Shown piece after piece: positions 17,579-26,463 of a stretch of 64,000 bases of DNA; the first letter of the stretch is position 1; the number at the start of each line of letters is the position of its first letter. The notes beneath the pieces were generated by a model, which was given only the letters and a program-made list of their open reading frames with translations, searched no databases and had not been told where the DNA came from. The stretch is from CAZMCC01 sp964564695. GTDB taxonomy: Bacteria; Planctomycetota; Phycisphaerae; Phycisphaerales; UBA1924. Both the position numbers and the translations under genes were made by a program. Where the stretch lies: contig CAZMCC010000007.1 in the NCBI GenBank assembly GCA_964564695.1, positions 3,221 through 67,220 of the forward strand, in the 5' to 3' direction.

Positions 17579-19123
17579 CTAACCGACGATGTGCGCCGGC
17601 TTGGGCGTGTCCGCGTTAATTTTCTGCTTCCGGAACGTGTCCGGCTGCTCGACCGTCAGCAGCATCGTGTCGTCCTCGATCCGCATCTGCAGGTGCACGG
17701 GGCGCCCCCAGATGCGGCGGAGCGCGCTCAAAACCTCGCGGGCCTTGGCCGCGTCGACCTCCAGACCGTTGTACTGGTGCGCGAGGTAGAGCTCGCCGCG
17801 GTTCATGTAATTGCCGTCGGCGACGTACACGAACGGCTGGCCCATGTTGGTGATCTGGTAGAGCAGGGTCTGCTTGATGCGGTCGAAGTCGCGGCTGACG
17901 ACCTTGAGCTGGCCGCTCTGCGGGTCGCGCCGGTACTGGTACATGCGGTGGCGATCGACGAACTCGGGGGTGAGGAACTCGTCGATGAAGTTCACGTCGT
18001 TGTAGATGCGCCGGATCTCGAAGATCTTCTCGCGCCCCTTCTTCGACTTGTCGTCGTGGGCCTCGCGCGAGCCGAGGGCCTCCATGCGGTCGTAGGCGTG
18101 CCCGTGCTGCCCCCGGTCCCAGCGGCGCTCGATGTCCTTGAAGAGCTCGACGCCGATCTTGTACGGGTTGAACCCGCCGGGCGGCATGTGCACGACGCCC
18201 GAGTGCTGCTCGGCATAGTCGATGATCTCGCTGGCCTCGAGGAAGTGCTCGGTCATGAGCTTGGAGTGCCAATACGTGGCCCAGCCCTCGTTCATGACCT
18301 TGGTCATCGCCTGCGGGGCGAAGTAGTAGGCCTCGTCACGGATAAGACCCAGAATGTCCTGCTGCCAGTCCTCGAGCGGGGCGTTGCGCAGCAGGAACAG
18401 CAGCACGTCGCGCGTCGGCTGGCCGGGGATGCGCCGCCGGGCGTCCTTGCGCTTCTTGTCGTACTCCTCCCGCTGGCGCTTCATCTCCGTCTGCGGGTTG
18501 ATGAACGGGTCCATGTAGTCCTTGGCCGGGAGCTTCTCGGGAACGAAGCCGGCTTCGTCATCCTCAAACTCGGTGTCACGCCCGGACCCCCCACCCGCGC
18601 GCGTCATGAACATCGAGTGCGGGTCGATCAGGTGCTCGACGGCCAGACACGCATCGAGAAACCGCTCCACGCTCTCCTGCCCCTGCCGCTCGATGTGCCG
18701 GCGCACCCGAGTAGCGTGGTTCGCCATCTCGTCCATCATCTTGCGGTTGGTCTTGCTGAACCAGAAGTTGGTCTTGAAGAAGTCCGCGTGCCCGTACACG
18801 TGGGCCATCACCAGCTTCTGATCCGTAACCGAGTTCGACTCCTGCAGATACGCGTAGACCGGGTTGTTGTTGATCACCATCTCGTAGATGCGCCCAAGCC
18901 CATAGGCGTCGCGCTTCGAGAGCTTCTCATACTCCATGCCCCAGCGCCAGTGCGGATACCGCACGGGGAACCCGCCGTACGCCGCAATCTGATTCATGGT
19001 GTCGAACGGCAGCTTCTCGTACACGACCTCGAAGAAGTCCAGGCCGTACTCGATGGCCTTGGCCTTGATGCGCTGCATGTGCTCGAGGAGCACGGGTTCG
19101 AGGTCGGTGGAGACGAGCGGCAT
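17579..19123 (-). CDS. spoVR: SpoVR family protein
   Basis: 514 residues, the usual length for SpoVR/YcgB. Conserved stretches include YGLDFFEVVYE, the PHWRWGMEYEKLSK region, YEMVINNNPVYAYLQ, AHVYGHADFFKTN and MTKVMNEGWATYWHSK. The H-x-H and E-x-W-A residues look like metal ligands. In B. subtilis SpoVR affects the spore cortex; in Gram-negatives the family usually sits beside the PrkA kinase and YeaH. Neither partner is present here, so this copy is alone. A TAGGTT hexamer lies 4 nt before the ATG. Confidence 0.95.
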   Translation of the reverse strand: MPLVSTDLEPVLLEHMQRIKAKAIEYGLDFFEVVYEKLPFDTMNQIAAYGGFPVRYPHWRWGMEYEKLSKRDAYGLGRIYEMVINNNPVYAYLQESNSVTDQKLVMAHVYGHADFFKTNFWFSKTNRKMMDEMANHATRVRRHIERQGQESVERFLDACLAVEHLIDPHSMFMTRAGGGSGRDTEFEDDEAGFVPEKLPAKDYMDPFINPQTEMKRQREEYDKKRKDARRRIPGQPTRDVLLFLLRNAPLEDWQQDILGLIRDEAYYFAPQAMTKVMNEGWATYWHSKLMTEHFLEASEIIDYAEQHSGVVHMPPGGFNPYKIGVELFKDIERRWDRGQHGHAYDRMEALGSREAHDDKSKKGREKIFEIRRIYNDVNFIDEFLTPEFVDRHRMYQYRRDPQSGQLKVVSRDFDRIKQTLLYQITNMGQPFVYVADGNYMNRGELYLAHQYNGLEVDAAKAREVLSALRRIWGRPVHLQMRIEDDTMLLTVEQPDTFRKQKINADTPKPAHIVG

Positions 19124-19127
19124 AGAG

Positions 19128-19133
19128 AACCTA
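19128..19133 (-). promoter_or_regulatory. -10-like hexamer TAGGTT, 4 nt before spoVR
   Basis: TAGGTT is followed by four bases and the ATG at 19123 with no Shine-Dalgarno. It fits the leaderless pattern but is a weaker match than the others. Confidence 0.3.
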
Positions 19134-19201
19134 TCGGCCGGTTATCAGGGCCTCTGGAGGTCTTTACGCGGGAAGGGGGGGCGCGGATCGGAAACGGGCG
19201 G

Positions 19202-19681
19202 TCATTCGACCATGGCGATGAAGCCGACAACCGCGATGACGACCGTCAGCCACGCACCCGCAGCCATCGCGGTGCGTGCAGAGCCCTCGCGACCCCGGAA
19301 CCAGCGGCGACCGGCGGGGCTTGCGAGCAGCGCCGCCGCGGAGCCCGCCGCCGCGGCGACCAGGATCGGATACACAACAATCGGAAACACGTCCTTGCCT
19401 CGCGGGATTCCCTCGCGGAAGCACATATACATCACGAGCATCAGGCAGATGAGCGCGCCGCCCCCGCAGGCGAACAGGCCGGCGAGGGTCACGATCCAAG
19501 CGCCGAGCCTTGGTTCGGCGATGTTGACGCGCATGACGAGCACTTCGTTGCACTCGGGGCAGCAGTCCGACGTCAGGCCGCGAAGGTTGTACGAGCACGA
19601 CGGGCACGCCTCGTCCCGATCCGTCAGGTAGGCGCGGAGAGCGGCGGCTGCGTCTGATGAGCGCGGATCGGGCAGGCTCAT
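19202..19681 (-). CDS. Zinc-ribbon membrane protein
   Basis: 159 residues from the ATG at 19681, chosen for the GGAGA 8 nt upstream. The N-terminal cytoplasmic zinc ribbon has two cysteine pairs, CPSC(SYNLRGLTSDC)CPEC, of the planctomycete type. Three to four hydrophobic segments follow (about 55-80, 95-115, 130-155). It has relatives at 36.1, 45.4, 46.5 and 53.2 kb. Function unknown. Confidence 0.7.
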   Translation of the reverse strand: MSLPDPRSSDAAAALRAYLTDRDEACPSCSYNLRGLTSDCCPECNEVLVMRVNIAEPRLGAWIVTLAGLFACGGGALICLMLVMYMCFREGIPRGKDVFPIVVYPILVAAAAGSAAALLASPAGRRWFRGREGSARTAMAAGAWLTVVIAVVGFIAMVE

Positions 19682-19761
19682 GACAAGGTCTCCGGGAACC
19701 ACCGATGAGAGGTTCCCCGAGAGCATTGTTGGGATCCTGACGCAGGCGGTACAGCCCCGGG

Positions 19762-20616
19762 TCAGGGCGTCAGCCCCGCCGGAACGCCCCCGGGATACAG
19801 CTCCGCGATGATCTGCTTGATGATCTCCGCCCGGTTGGCCGGGCTCGGGTGCGTCGCCATGAAGTCCGGCCCGCTGCCGCCCCCCGAGGCGCTCGCGAGG
19901 ATCTCCATCACGCCGATGAGCGCCCGCGGGTCATACCCCGCGGCCACCATGAACCGCACGCCGAGCTTGTCGGACTCAAGTTCGTGCTCGCGGCTGTACT
20001 GCAGCAGTTTGAACTGCGCGACCATCGACGCGATCTGCCCGGGGTTCAACCCACCCGTCGGGTCGCCCGCGGCCCCCGCCGCGGTGACCAGCCCCTGTGC
20101 AAGCTTGGTCTTGGACATCTGCTCCGCGGAATGACGCCCGAGCACGTGGCCGATCTCGTGCCCGAGCACTCCCGCAAGCTGCCCCTCGGTCGTGAGCCGC
20201 CCCAGGAGCCCCTCGGTGATGAAGAGCTGTCCTCCGGGGAGCGCGAACGCATTCACGGTGCGGGCATCGCCCAGCAGGTGGAACTCGAACGGGTAATCCG
20301 GCGTGTCGGGGGGCATCGCGGCCACGAGCTTCCGGCCCACCGCCTTGACATCGGCGGTGGCCTGCGCGTTCCTGGAGAGCCCCCCCATCTGCTGAGCCAT
20401 CTCCGGCGCCGATTGCAGTCCGAGCGCAATCTCCTGCTGCTGCGTGAGCGCGACGGACTGCTTGCGTCCGGTCACGGGATTGACGCTCATGTTCGAGTAG
20501 TAGCCGATGATCGCGATGACGGCGATGACGCCGGCGACGACAAGGCGCCCGCCGCGCATGCCGCCGCGCATCGGGGCGCCTTCGGCGGGGTACTGGGATC
20601 GGCGGAAGATCGGCAC
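19762..20616 (-). CDS. M48-family membrane-anchored metallopeptidase
   Basis: 284 residues from a GTG at 20616, preceded by AGGGGG; an ATG at 20571 is the alternative. One transmembrane helix (about 22-40) is followed by a periplasmic or membrane-facing peptidase. The zinc motif HEIGH (in GVLGHEIGHVLGRHSAEQ) is intact, the downstream third-ligand helix is SREHELESDKLGVR, and the end has the TH(P)SxxxR motif (MATHPSPANRAE). These are the hallmarks of the Oma1/BepA-like M48 group. The likely role is envelope protein quality control. Confidence 0.9.
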   Translation of the reverse strand: MPIFRRSQYPAEGAPMRGGMRGGRLVVAGVIAVIAIIGYYSNMSVNPVTGRKQSVALTQQQEIALGLQSAPEMAQQMGGLSRNAQATADVKAVGRKLVAAMPPDTPDYPFEFHLLGDARTVNAFALPGGQLFITEGLLGRLTTEGQLAGVLGHEIGHVLGRHSAEQMSKTKLAQGLVTAAGAAGDPTGGLNPGQIASMVAQFKLLQYSREHELESDKLGVRFMVAAGYDPRALIGVMEILASASGGGSGPDFMATHPSPANRAEIIKQIIAELYPGGVPAGLTP

Positions 20617-20725
20617 GATGGACCCCCTTGTTGTGGGCACGGGCGATGAGCCGAGTTTACACGATCTTCGCACGGCCGCAGGTGATCCCTGCGTGAGGCG
20701 GAATTCAGAACAGTCCGTGGACGTC

Positions 20726-21331
20726 TCACCGCCTCCGCCAGCCGACGAAGAGCCCCGCCGCCGCGGCCATTCCCGACGGCACAACCGTCTTGACAAACGC
20801 CATGGCGTCGCCCGCGCGCTTGGTCGCCTGCCGCCCCAGCTCCTTGGCCTGGTCCGCGTAGCCGGTGAGGTCCGGCGTGTCGATGCCGAAGTACTTGAGC
20901 GCGACGAACACGGCCACCGCGAGGGCGGCGATCATGAGCCCAATCTTGAAGAACAGACGGATGATCCACGCGACGATGAAGCCGGCGAAAAAGCTCAGGC
21001 CCAGGGCGAAGGCCGTGGAGGTGCCCGGGATGCTCGACGCGGTCGCGGGCTGACCGGCGGGGGATGCCGGGGCAGGAGTGCCGCCGGAGGTGAGGCCCGA
21101 GACGCTGGAAGTCGTCGTGCCCGAAGGCGTCGCGGGAGCGGGCTCGGCCGGCTTGTTGAAGAACAGCGGCAGGACAAGGCCCGCGACCATCGCGAAGAAC
21201 GCGAAGACCAGGAGCTTGCGCGACCACCCGGGGGTCGTCGCCCACAGCCCGTCCTTGACGCGCTGGCGAACGGTCGGCTTCGTGGAGCCCGCAGGGTCGG
21301 CCATGCGAGGATTGTTGGGCCGTCGTGCCAT
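20726..21331 (-). CDS. FUN14-like membrane protein
   Basis: 201 residues if started at ATG 21331; ATG 21304 is a real alternative, because the 21331 codon lies inside a repeated hairpin (21329-21356). One transmembrane helix at about 40-58, then a linker rich in Ser, Thr, Pro and Ala. A C-terminal block with a Gly-rich helix (LGLSFFAGFIVAWIIRLFFK) and a second hydrophobic run (LMIAALAVAVFVALKYFGID) follows the FUN14 family layout. FUN14 proteins are poorly understood in bacteria. It lies just upstream of the M48 peptidase on the same strand. Confidence 0.6.
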   Translation of the reverse strand: MARRPNNPRMADPAGSTKPTVRQRVKDGLWATTPGWSRKLLVFAFFAMVAGLVLPLFFNKPAEPAPATPSGTTTSSVSGLTSGGTPAPASPAGQPATASSIPGTSTAFALGLSFFAGFIVAWIIRLFFKIGLMIAALAVAVFVALKYFGIDTPDLTGYADQAKELGRQATKRAGDAMAFVKTVVPSGMAAAAGLFVGWRRR

Positions 21332-21356
21332 CGAAGTCCGCTTTGGGACTTCGATG
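21329..21356. repeat. Inverted repeat CATCGAAGTCC/GGACTTCGATG copy 1
   Basis: 11-bp perfect arms with a 6-nt loop, preceded by TCGTGC. The same 34-bp consensus recurs at 21821-21854. It covers the upstream start codon of the FUN14-like gene. Confidence 0.75.
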
Positions 21357-21445
21357 CAATCCGCCGTCACCCAAGGTCGGCAGAACCCCCACCGACGTTA
21401 TAACCACCTGTAAAATCACAACTTACACAAATACCAACCATTCAC

Positions 21446-21473
21446 TTGACAGCCCGGCCAAAACCCGTATATT
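21446..21473 (+). promoter_or_regulatory. Canonical sigma-70 promoter TTGACA-16-TATATT
   Basis: -35 TTGACA (21446-21451), 16-bp spacer, -10 TATATT (21468-21473), in an AT-rich patch of an otherwise very GC-rich window. The next reading frame starts with GTG at 21483, 9 nt after the -10 and near the expected transcription start, so its mRNA should be leaderless. Confidence 0.75.
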
Positions 21474-21482
21474 GGTAACGCC

Positions 21483-21854
21483 GTGATTGCCATCCCCCCC
21501 ACCCCGCACGACGACGCGCACGAGGCGCCACCGCGCTCTCACGCCGACCCCCTTTCCGCCGTCCTCTCCTGCACCCTGCCTCTCTCCGACCTCGCCGCCT
21601 CCCTCGGCCTCTCGTTCTCCGACCTCCTCAGCCTGTGCCAATCCCAGGGCGCCCGGGCCCGGCTCGCGGCGCTCGATCGCCTCGCCCGAACCCGTCTCCG
21701 AATCCACTCTACCCAGGCCCGCCTCACGGCCATTCACGCCCTCGAATCCCTCGCCAGGTCCGCCCCCGACCCCATCGATCGCCGCCGCGCCGCAGCCAAC
21801 CTGTGTCGTGCCGCTCTGTCTCGTGCCATCGAAGTCCGCTCGGGGACTTCGATG
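21483..21854 (+). pseudogene. HTH-like small protein frame with no own stop codon
   Basis: A GTG at 21483 opens a convincing helical protein of about 115 residues. Its LSDLAASLGLSFSDLLSLC looks like a helix-turn-helix, and arginine- and alanine-rich helices follow. I recall similar short proteins in Phycisphaerae. After the last helix (CRAALSRA) the frame enters hairpin repeat copy 2 and runs on without a stop, antisense to the ABC transporter, to 24509. I infer that the repeat removed the natural stop, which would trigger ribosome rescue, or that termination occurs first at the mRNA level. The short protein may still be made if transcription stops at the hairpin. Confidence 0.5.
21821..21854. 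repeat. Inverted repeat CATCGAAGTCC/GGACTTCGATG copy 2
   Basis: Same arms as copy 1 (21827-21837 and 21844-21854), including the preceding TCGTGC. It lies in the end of the HTH-like frame, 34 bp from the 3' end of the ABC transporter gene. Confidence 0.75.
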
Positions 21855-21887
21855 AGTCCGCGCCAAGCGCGCTCCCAAGGCCACGCC

Positions 21888-23861
21888 TCACGCCCCCAAC
21901 TGCCCCCGAGCGATCTGCTGGTACACGGGCGAGCGAGCGAGCAGCTCCTCGTGCCGCCCGCGGTCCGCGATGCGACCGGCGTGCATGACCACGATCTCGT
22001 CGGCGTTCTTGACGGTGCTCAGACGGTGCGCAACAACCAGGCAGGTGCGCTTGCTCGCCGACGACCCGACGAACTCGGCGATCGCCTCGGCGATCTTCGC
22101 CTCGCTGTCGGCGTCGATCATGCTGGTGGCCTCGTCAAGGATCAGAATCGCGGGGTCGCGCAGGATGGCGCGGGCGATCGCGAGGCGCTGGCGCTGCCCG
22201 CCCGAGAGGCCCGACCCGCCCTCTCCCAACTCGAACGCGTATCCGCCGGGTTTGTCGAGGATGAACTCTTCCGCCCTGGCGCGCCGTGCGGCGTCCCTGA
22301 CCTTGTCCGCGTCCTTCTCGAGGTCGAGCCCCGAGCCGTAGGCGATGTTGTCGATGATCGGGCCGGTGAACAGGACCGTGTCCTGCGTGACGACGCCGGT
22401 CTGGCGCCGGAGCGAGCGGATGTTGACCTCGCGGATGTCGCGCCCGTCGACGAGCACGCGCCCCGAGTCGGGATCGAACAGCCGCGGCACGAGCGAGAGG
22501 AGCGTGGTCTTGCCCGAGCCGTTGAGCCCGACGAACGCGACCGTCCGCCCGTGGGGGATCGTGAGCGACACCTCGCTCAGCGCGGGGCCGGCGCCGCCGG
22601 GATAGCTGAACGTCACGTTGTCGAACGCGATCGATTCGCGGTGCGGCAGGAGCCGAGGCAGCCCGATGCCGTGGCCCGCTTCGGGGTCCATCCCCATGAG
22701 CTGGCGGATGCGGTCGGCCGCGGCCGCGGACTGCTGAACGTCGTTGACAAACCCGGTCAGGGGCTTGAGCTGGGCCGCGGCCAGGCCCAGCGAGCCCAGG
22801 GCGAGCAGGAAATTCGCGGGGTCCAGGGCCTTGTCGATGATCTGCTTCGCGGCGACCAGCGCGAGCGTGCCGAGCACCATGATCGAGATGGTCTCGATAA
22901 GCGGGCTCGACAGGGCCCGGGCGGTCCTGACGCGGAATTCCTGCGCGACGACGCTCTTGTTCACGCGATGGAATCGGGCCGATTCGATCCGCTCGGCCGT
23001 AAACGCTTTGACCACACGGGCCCCCATCAGGGCCTCGGTGGAGCGCTTGTAGAGCCCCGCCTGGCCCTCGAGCGCCGTGCGAGATGCCCGCCGGATCTTC
23101 TTGCCCAGCCGCCGGATGATGGTCGCGAGGATCGGCGCGGTCGGAATGGCGACCACCGCGACGCGCCAGTCGTAATAGAACGCCGCGCACGCGGCGACGA
23201 TGCCCTTGGAGGCTTGCGCAACCGCCTTGGACACCATCGCATTGAGCCCGGCCCCCAGCGTGGCGGTGTCGTACACGATGCGGCTGATCGCGTCGGTCGC
23301 GCCCAGGCTCAGGATGCTCCGCAGCGGCAGGTGCACCGCCCGGTGGAACGCATCGCGCCGGATACCCGCGATCGTGCGGGCGACCACCGTCAGCGAGAGC
23401 GACGAGTGCAGGAAGTTGCAGACGGCGCCGAAGACCGTGAGCACGCCCAGTGTGATGACAATCCAGAGCACCGCGGCGAAGCGCCCGTCGGGCAGGCTGG
23501 CGATCCAGCTCTGCGGGATGACCCCATTGAGGATCCTGGTCCTGTTGGCACGCTCCGCGAGCGTTTGGAGATTGGGGGGCGGATCCGTCTCGGCCTTCAG
23601 CTCGCGATCGACGGCCGCGTGCTCCTCGACGTCCGCGGTCGACACCTGCTCGAGCGGGACCTTCCTGGCCCGGCTGATCGCCTTGGCCATGGTGTCGCCC
23701 TCGACCTGCTTGGGCCCCCGCAGGATGTTCTCCAGGATCGGCCCGAGCGCACCGAGACCCGCGCCGAAGCTCGCGGCGGAGAAGAAGGCGAACAGCATGG
23801 CGAGCGCAAGGGTGCGCCGGTGCTTGAGCATCCTGCGCGCGTATTGCCAGAACGGGTCCAT
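21888..23861 (-). CDS. ABC exporter, fused membrane and ATPase domains (MsbA-like)
   Basis: 657 residues from the ATG at 23861. A six-helix ABC type-1 membrane domain (about 20-370) includes an extra periplasmic segment between TM1 and TM2 (about 45-115). The ATPase domain (about 410-645) has Walker A GLNGSGKTT, Q-loop TQDTV, signature LSGGQRQR, Walker B ILILDEATS and the switch histidine in VVAHRLS. This half-transporter architecture works as a homodimer to export lipids, peptides or drugs. The substrate cannot be read from sequence. CATACT lies 9 nt upstream of the start, a weak leaderless-type signal. Confidence 0.9.
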   Translation of the reverse strand: MDPFWQYARRMLKHRRTLALAMLFAFFSAASFGAGLGALGPILENILRGPKQVEGDTMAKAISRARKVPLEQVSTADVEEHAAVDRELKAETDPPPNLQTLAERANRTRILNGVIPQSWIASLPDGRFAAVLWIVITLGVLTVFGAVCNFLHSSLSLTVVARTIAGIRRDAFHRAVHLPLRSILSLGATDAISRIVYDTATLGAGLNAMVSKAVAQASKGIVAACAAFYYDWRVAVVAIPTAPILATIIRRLGKKIRRASRTALEGQAGLYKRSTEALMGARVVKAFTAERIESARFHRVNKSVVAQEFRVRTARALSSPLIETISIMVLGTLALVAAKQIIDKALDPANFLLALGSLGLAAAQLKPLTGFVNDVQQSAAAADRIRQLMGMDPEAGHGIGLPRLLPHRESIAFDNVTFSYPGGAGPALSEVSLTIPHGRTVAFVGLNGSGKTTLLSLVPRLFDPDSGRVLVDGRDIREVNIRSLRRQTGVVTQDTVLFTGPIIDNIAYGSGLDLEKDADKVRDAARRARAEEFILDKPGGYAFELGEGGSGLSGGQRQRLAIARAILRDPAILILDEATSMIDADSEAKIAEAIAEFVGSSASKRTCLVVAHRLSTVKNADEIVVMHAGRIADRGRHEELLARSPVYQQIARGQLGA

Positions 23862-23988
23862 GGGCCGGGAAGTATGGGGGGGCTTGGGCCGGGTGTACAG
23901 CGCCCCCGCGGGGAAGCGGCTAGTGTGTTCCGCCGGACGCCGCTCAATCCCGCGCGCCCGCCCCCGCCCGAAGCACCGGAGAGACCCC

Positions 23989-24480
23989 ATGCCGATCCTG
24001 ATGACCACCTCCATGGGCCCGATCGAGATCGAGCTCGACCACGACAAGGCCCCCATCAGCGCCAAGAACTTCGAGGACTACGTCAAGTCCGGCCACTACG
24101 ACGGCACCATCTTCCACCGCGTCATCTCCAACTTCATGATCCAGGGCGGCGGGTTCACCCCCGACATGTCCCAGAAGAAGACCGGCGCGAACATCAAAAA
24201 CGAATGGCGCAACGGCCTGAAGAACTCCCGCGGGACCCTCGCCATGGCCCGCCTCGGCGGGCGCCCCGACTCGGCCACCAGCCAGTTCTTCATCAACGTC
24301 GTCGACAACCCCTTCCTCGACCAGCCTCAGGACGACGGGGCCGCCTACGCCGTCTTCGGACGCGTCACCAGCGGCATGGACGTCGTCGACAAAATCCGGG
24401 CCGTCAAGACCGGGCACAAGGGCGGCCACGGCGACGTGCCGCAGACGCCCGTCGTGATCGAGTCGGTCAAGCTCACCTAG
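23989..24480 (+). CDS. Peptidyl-prolyl cis-trans isomerase, cyclophilin type
   Basis: 163 residues, the typical length of a single-domain bacterial cyclophilin, with no signal peptide and therefore cytosolic. Catalytic F-H-R in TIFHRVISNFMIQGGGF, the MARLGGRPDSATSQFFIN core and a closing FGRVTSGMDVVDKI are all present. The start ATG 23989 has CGGAGAG nearby. The stop TAG (24478-24480) overlaps the end of the convergent S41 gene by 8 bp. It is the third cyclophilin in the window and lacks the large extension of the exported pair. Confidence 0.95.
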   Translation: MPILMTTSMGPIEIELDHDKAPISAKNFEDYVKSGHYDGTIFHRVISNFMIQGGGFTPDMSQKKTGANIKNEWRNGLKNSRGTLAMARLGGRPDSATSQFFINVVDNPFLDQPQDDGAAYAVFGRVTSGMDVVDKIRAVKTGHKGGHGDVPQTPVVIESVKLT

Positions 24481-25960
24481 TGCGGATGCCCGGCTGGAGC
24501 TCTACCTGAAGCTCCGGAAGCGACTCGTCGGGCTCCTCTCGCGGCGTGCCGCCCAGCTCGCGGACCTCGGCCCGGAAGCGCGGCCAGAGGCTCTCCGCAT
24601 CCAGGGCCCGCAGCGCCGCGATGAACCGGCGGTTCTGCAGTTCCAGGCCCGCGGCCCCGGCGCCCATCGATTCGAGCATCTCGCGGGTCATATCGATCCG
24701 CACGTCGGGCACGACGCCCACGAACTGGAGCCCGTGGCCCTGCGCATCGACGATGCGCCGGCGCCCGTACGACAGCGTCGACCCGTCGGGCCCGCGGATG
24801 CTCTCGACCGCGGCCTCCGCGCCGGCGGTGCGGGAGCCGATGATCACGCAATCTCCGCGCTCGCGCAGCAGCTTGGCGGCGTGCTCGGCGCTCGACCCCG
24901 TGAGCGGGCGGGTCAGGATCGCCAGGCGGGCGGTGCACACCGGACGGCGCGGACGGACCTCCCATTCAAACGTGACCGGGAAGATCCCGAAGACCGGCAG
25001 CCGGATCTCCCCCATCGGGATCGCGCGGTCGGTGAACCGCCCGACGAAGTCGCTCATGATCCGCGCCTCGCCCCCGGGGTTGTTCCGCAGGTCGAGGATG
25101 ATGCCGCGGCAGTCGATCACCTCGTCGACGGCCTTGTCGAGCATCTCCGTCAGCTCGCTCTGGGTGATCAGGGCGTCGTCGCTGTCAAAGGTGTCGGCGC
25201 GCAGATACCCGATGTCGTCGAAGCGCTGCACGAACACCGGGCGCCCGGCGATCAGCCGCGCGATCTGGCGGAGCAGCGCCGGGTCCTTGATGATCTCGTC
25301 CTTTTCGCCCTCGGGCGTCGGCGGGAAGGACACGGGGACCGGGCGCTGGATGGTGTGCGTGGTGATCGAGGCGTCAGGCCACTCGAGATCGATCTCGACG
25401 TCGGTGCCCGGGCGACCCACGAGCAGGTCGTCGACGAGCGTGATGCTCGGGCGCTGCCCCTCCACGCGGACAAGCCGCGGGTACACGTACTCGCGCCCCA
25501 TGAACGCCGCCGGCGGCGTGGCCGGCGGGTTGTCGCCCCAGCCGGTGATGTACCAGCCCCGGTCAACCATGGCCCGCAGCGGCAGGCCCGGGCTCGTCCA
25601 CGCCGGCTCGTCCGGGCGCTCCGGCGGGGCGAGCGACACGTGCGGATCGTCGAGCTCGCTGAGCATCCCGACCATCACGTGGTAGAAGTCGTCGGTGTGC
25701 TCGGCCGCCAGGGCCGGGGGCCGGTAGCGCTCGCGGATATCCGCCCAGTCCACCCCGGTGTGCTCGGGGCCGGCGGCGTCAAAGAACGGGTAGTTGTTCT
25801 CGAGCTCGTCCCAGTAGCGGTCAAACGTCCTTGCCCGCAGCTCCTCGTTGAACGACGGCGGCCCGCTCACGCAGCCGCCCAGCCCCATCACCCCCGCGCA
25901 CGCCATCGCGGCGATCACGAGCGCGAACAACAGCGCCGCTGGAGAACGGGCCCGATTCAT
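24473..25960 (-). CDS. S41-family C-terminal processing peptidase-like lipoprotein
   Basis: 495 residues. A lipoprotein signal with LGGC at about 25-28 directs membrane anchoring. The N-terminal helical part resembles the S41 TSP domain (FDRYWDELENNYPFFD). The peptidase core (about 250-480) has IGYLRADTF, GIILDLRNNPGGEA and the nucleophile region TRPLTGSSAEHAAKLL. It ends with GLQFVGVVPDVRI. A PDZ domain is not obvious. The ATG overlaps the apaG stop (ATGA), so the pair is translationally coupled. Probably envelope proteolysis. Confidence 0.85.
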   Translation of the reverse strand: MNRARSPAALLFALVIAAMACAGVMGLGGCVSGPPSFNEELRARTFDRYWDELENNYPFFDAAGPEHTGVDWADIRERYRPPALAAEHTDDFYHVMVGMLSELDDPHVSLAPPERPDEPAWTSPGLPLRAMVDRGWYITGWGDNPPATPPAAFMGREYVYPRLVRVEGQRPSITLVDDLLVGRPGTDVEIDLEWPDASITTHTIQRPVPVSFPPTPEGEKDEIIKDPALLRQIARLIAGRPVFVQRFDDIGYLRADTFDSDDALITQSELTEMLDKAVDEVIDCRGIILDLRNNPGGEARIMSDFVGRFTDRAIPMGEIRLPVFGIFPVTFEWEVRPRRPVCTARLAILTRPLTGSSAEHAAKLLRERGDCVIIGSRTAGAEAAVESIRGPDGSTLSYGRRRIVDAQGHGLQFVGVVPDVRIDMTREMLESMGAGAAGLELQNRRFIAALRALDAESLWPRFRAEVRELGGTPREEPDESLPELQVELQPGIRTR

Positions 25961-26463
25961 GCCCCGCTCGCACCGGTGGTTTGGCGCGCCGTGATGAACG
26001 ACGCCGTGGCCGGCGGCATCACGAGGTGGAAGCGCCTGACCTCGACGTTGAAGAGCTCGCCCGTCCCCAGGTCGCGGAACTGGTACGTCCCCTCCATCGT
26101 GCCCCAGTGCGTCGTGAGGGGGCAGAAGCTCTCGTAGATGAAGGTCTGGCCCGGCTGGAGCGCGGGCTGGCGGCCCACGACCCCTTCGCCCGCGACTTCC
26201 TCGCGCTGGCCGTTGGCGTCGACGATGACCCAGTGCCGGCTGACCAGCTGCACCGGGCGCTCGCTCTCGTTGGCGACGCGAATGCGGTAGTTGAAGAGGA
26301 ACTTGCGGGTGTGGGGGTCGGACTGCTCGGGGACGAACGACGGGTCGACGAGCACCCCGATGCCCCGGGTGATGGCCTCGGAGCCGATGCACGCCGGTGC
26401 GGCGCGCGGAACGGACTCGGGCTCGGGCGGGGTCGGCGGTCGGGATGATCCGGCGGCGGTAAT
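25957..26463 (-). CDS. apaG: ApaG domain protein, possible ATT start
   Basis: The ApaG/DUF525 fold is clear: ITRGIGVLVDPSFVPEQSDP, RKFLFNYRIRVANES, VQLVSRHWVIVDANG, VAGEGVVGRQPALQPGQTF, and GTMEGTYQF near the end. No ATG, GTG or TTG lies in frame close upstream. The only codon with an ideal ribosome-binding site is ATT at 26463, 7 nt after GGGAGG; it would give 168 residues. Distant GTG codons near 26550-26560 lack such a site. In enterobacteria ApaG is linked to Co2+/Mg2+ resistance; here it is coupled to an S41 peptidase. The family call is firm, the start is not. Confidence 0.8.
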   Translation of the reverse strand: MTAAGSSRPPTPPEPESVPRAAPACIGSEAITRGIGVLVDPSFVPEQSDPHTRKFLFNYRIRVANESERPVQLVSRHWVIVDANGQREEVAGEGVVGRQPALQPGQTFIYESFCPLTTHWGTMEGTYQFRDLGTGELFNVEVRRFHLVMPPATASFITARQTTGASGA

